6,193 nt of DNA, from assembly GCA_016869915.1 (NCBI GenBank), contig VGDA01000224.1, forward strand, positions 1-6,193. Direction: 5' to 3'. Position 1 is the first letter of the stretch. Each line of letters starts with the position of its first letter. Made by a program: the position numbers and the translations under genes. Under the pieces are notes generated by a model that was not told where the DNA came from, ran no database searches, and saw nothing but the letters and a program-made list of their open reading frames with translations. Source of the DNA: Alphaproteobacteria bacterium. Lineage in GTDB: Bacteria; Pseudomonadota; Alphaproteobacteria; CACIAM-22H2. Below are positions 5,003 through 6,193 of the stretch, piece after piece.

Positions 5003-6193
5003 ATGTCCGGCAGCGCGAGCAAGAGCACGATCACCGTCATCGACAACGGCAACGGCAAGCGCCTCGACCTGCCGATGATGGACGGCTCGATCGGCCCGCG
5101 CGTCATCGACATCCGCAAGCTCTACGCCGAGACCGGGCACTTCACCTACGACCCGGGCTTCACCTCGACCGCGTCCTGCGAGTCCAGGATCACCTACATC
5201 GACGGCGACCAGGGCGTGCTGCTCTATCGCGGCTACCCGATCGAGGAACTGGCCGAGCACAGCGACTTCATGGAGGTCTGCTACCTCCTGCTCAAGGGCG
5301 AGCTGCCGGACGCCGGCGAGAAGGCCAAGTTCGAGCGCGACATCACGCTGCACACGATGATCCACGAGCAGCTGACGCGCTTCTACCAGGGCTTCCGGCG
5401 CGACGCGCACCCGATGGCCGTTTGCTGCGGCGTGGTCGGCGCGCTCTCGGCGTTCTACCACGACAGCCTGAACATCAACGACCCGCACCAGCGCATGATC
5501 GCCTCGTACAGGCTGATCGCGAAGCTCCCGACCATCGCGGCCATGGCCTACAAGTACTCGGTCGGCCAGCCGTTCATGTATCCGAAGAACTCGCTCAACT
5601 ACGCGGAGAACTTCCTGTACATGACCTTCGGCGTGCCCTGCGAGGAATACAAGATCAGCAAGACCGTCGCGCGCGCGCTCGACAAGCTCTTCATCCTGCA
5701 CGCGGACCACGAGCAGAACGCGTCGACCTCGACCGTCCGACTTGCAGGATCCTCGGGCGCGAATCCCTTTGCCTGCATCGCCGCGGGCATCGCGACGCTC
5801 TGGGGCCCGGCGCATGGCGGCGCGAACGAGGCCGTGCTGCAGATGCTCCAGGAGATCGGCTCCAAGGACCGCATCCCCGAGTTCATCCGCAAGGTGAAGG
5901 ACAAGTCGGAGGGCGTCCGCCTGATGGGCTTCGGCCACCGCGTCTACAAGAACTTCGACCCGCGCGCAAAGGTGATCCGCCAGGCCGCGCACGACGTGCT
6001 CGCCGAACTCGGCGTCCGCGACGAGCCGCTGCTCGAGATCGCCATGGAACTCGAGCGCATCGCCCTACAGGACGACTACTTCGTGCAGCGCAAGCTCTAC
6101 CCGAACGTCGACTTCTACTCGGGCATCATCTACCGCGCGATGGGCTTCCCGACCTCGATGTTCACGGCGCTCTTCGCGGTGGCGCGCACGGTC
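5003..6193 (+). CDS. gltA: Citrate synthase, type II (cut by right edge)
   Basis: Citrate synthase condenses acetyl-CoA with oxaloacetate to form citrate, the entry step of the TCA cycle in the cytoplasm. The window holds 397 codons with no stop; bacterial type II enzymes are about 430 residues, so about 30 C-terminal residues are missing, including the last substrate-binding arginine. Seen here are the N-terminal beta-rich domain typical of the type II hexameric enzyme (about 1-60), RGYPIEELAE (76-85), HADHEQNAS (233-241), and the catalytic triad His271 in WGPAHGGANEA, His312 in GFGHRVYKN and Asp370 in NVDFYSG, matching E. coli His264, His305 and Asp362. Type II enzymes of Gram-negative bacteria are commonly inhibited by NADH, which is likely but not shown here. 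The start is backed by GGAG 6 nt upstream. Codons 246-256 include several that are used nowhere else in the gene. A promoter and leader hairpin lie in the 130 bp after gltX. Identification is very secure. Confidence 0.97.
   Translation, partial: MSGSASKSTITVIDNGNGKRLDLPMMDGSIGPRVIDIRKLYAETGHFTYDPGFTSTASCESRITYIDGDQGVLLYRGYPIEELAEHSDFMEVCYLLLKGELPDAGEKAKFERDITLHTMIHEQLTRFYQGFRRDAHPMAVCCGVVGALSAFYHDSLNINDPHQRMIASYRLIAKLPTIAAMAYKYSVGQPFMYPKNSLNYAENFLYMTFGVPCEEYKISKTVARALDKLFILHADHEQNASTSTVRLAGSSGANPFACIAAGIATLWGPAHGGANEAVLQMLQEIGSKDRIPEFIRKVKDKSEGVRLMGFGHRVYKNFDPRAKVIRQAAHDVLAELGVRDEPLLEIAMELERIALQDDYFVQRKLYPNVDFYSGIIYRAMGFPTSMFTALFAVARTV

Noticed and set aside
3445..5118. Long minus-strand open frame opposite gltX (557 codons).
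   Set aside because: It is an antisense shadow of gltX and the gltA start, with no recognisable domain and a biased Arg/Ala/Val/Asp composition.
4919..5992. Minus-strand open frame opposite gltA (357 codons).
   Set aside because: It is antisense to an unmistakable citrate synthase and its repetitive Val/Leu/Ala/Asp/Arg product resembles no known family.

Overview
This window is very GC-rich chromosomal DNA from a bacterium that looks alphaproteobacterial. The evidence is the LexA sequence type, an alphaproteobacterial SOS box (GTTC-N7-GTTC, read here as GAAC-N7-GAAC) in front of lexA, and the gene order lexA / comEC / gltX / gltA, which I recall as common in that class. Nothing visible allows a genus call. 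No mobile element, CRISPR array, tRNA or rRNA was seen, and base composition is fairly even. The content is housekeeping genes; I found no convincing undescribed system.

Layout. 1-322 (minus): the N-terminal part of an AEC-family (auxin efflux carrier-like) membrane transporter that runs off the left edge. 323-469: a divergent spacer with a good sigma70-like promoter for lexA, an SOS box lying over its -10 element, a perfect DnaA-box 9-mer in the predicted leader, and a Shine-Dalgarno sequence. 470-1207 (plus): lexA, complete, with an intact self-cleavage site and catalytic dyad. 1201-3372 (minus): comEC, a DNA-uptake channel protein, convergent with lexA; the two reading frames overlap by 7 bp, and a perfect 8-bp hairpin lies just past the lexA stop inside the comEC 3' end. 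3373-3468: a short divergent spacer. 3469-4872 (plus): gltX, glutamyl-tRNA synthetase. 4873-5002: a spacer with a promoter-like pair and a leader hairpin for the next gene. 5003-6193 (plus): gltA, citrate synthase, cut by the right edge about 30 residues short of the usual C-terminus.

How the genes relate. LexA represses the SOS response and probably itself through the box at 400-414. ComEC moves single-stranded DNA across the inner membrane in naturally transformable bacteria; no other competence gene is present here, so function cannot be judged from context. GltX and GltA are unrelated in mechanism (translation, TCA cycle) but both sit near glutamate and 2-oxoglutarate metabolism; gltA appears to have its own promoter. 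The observations most worth a second look are the DnaA box in the lexA leader, the lexA/comEC tail-to-tail overlap with its hairpin, the C-terminal part of ComEC without a metallo-beta-lactamase motif, the lost zinc ligands of GltX, and a small cluster of otherwise unused codons in gltA.
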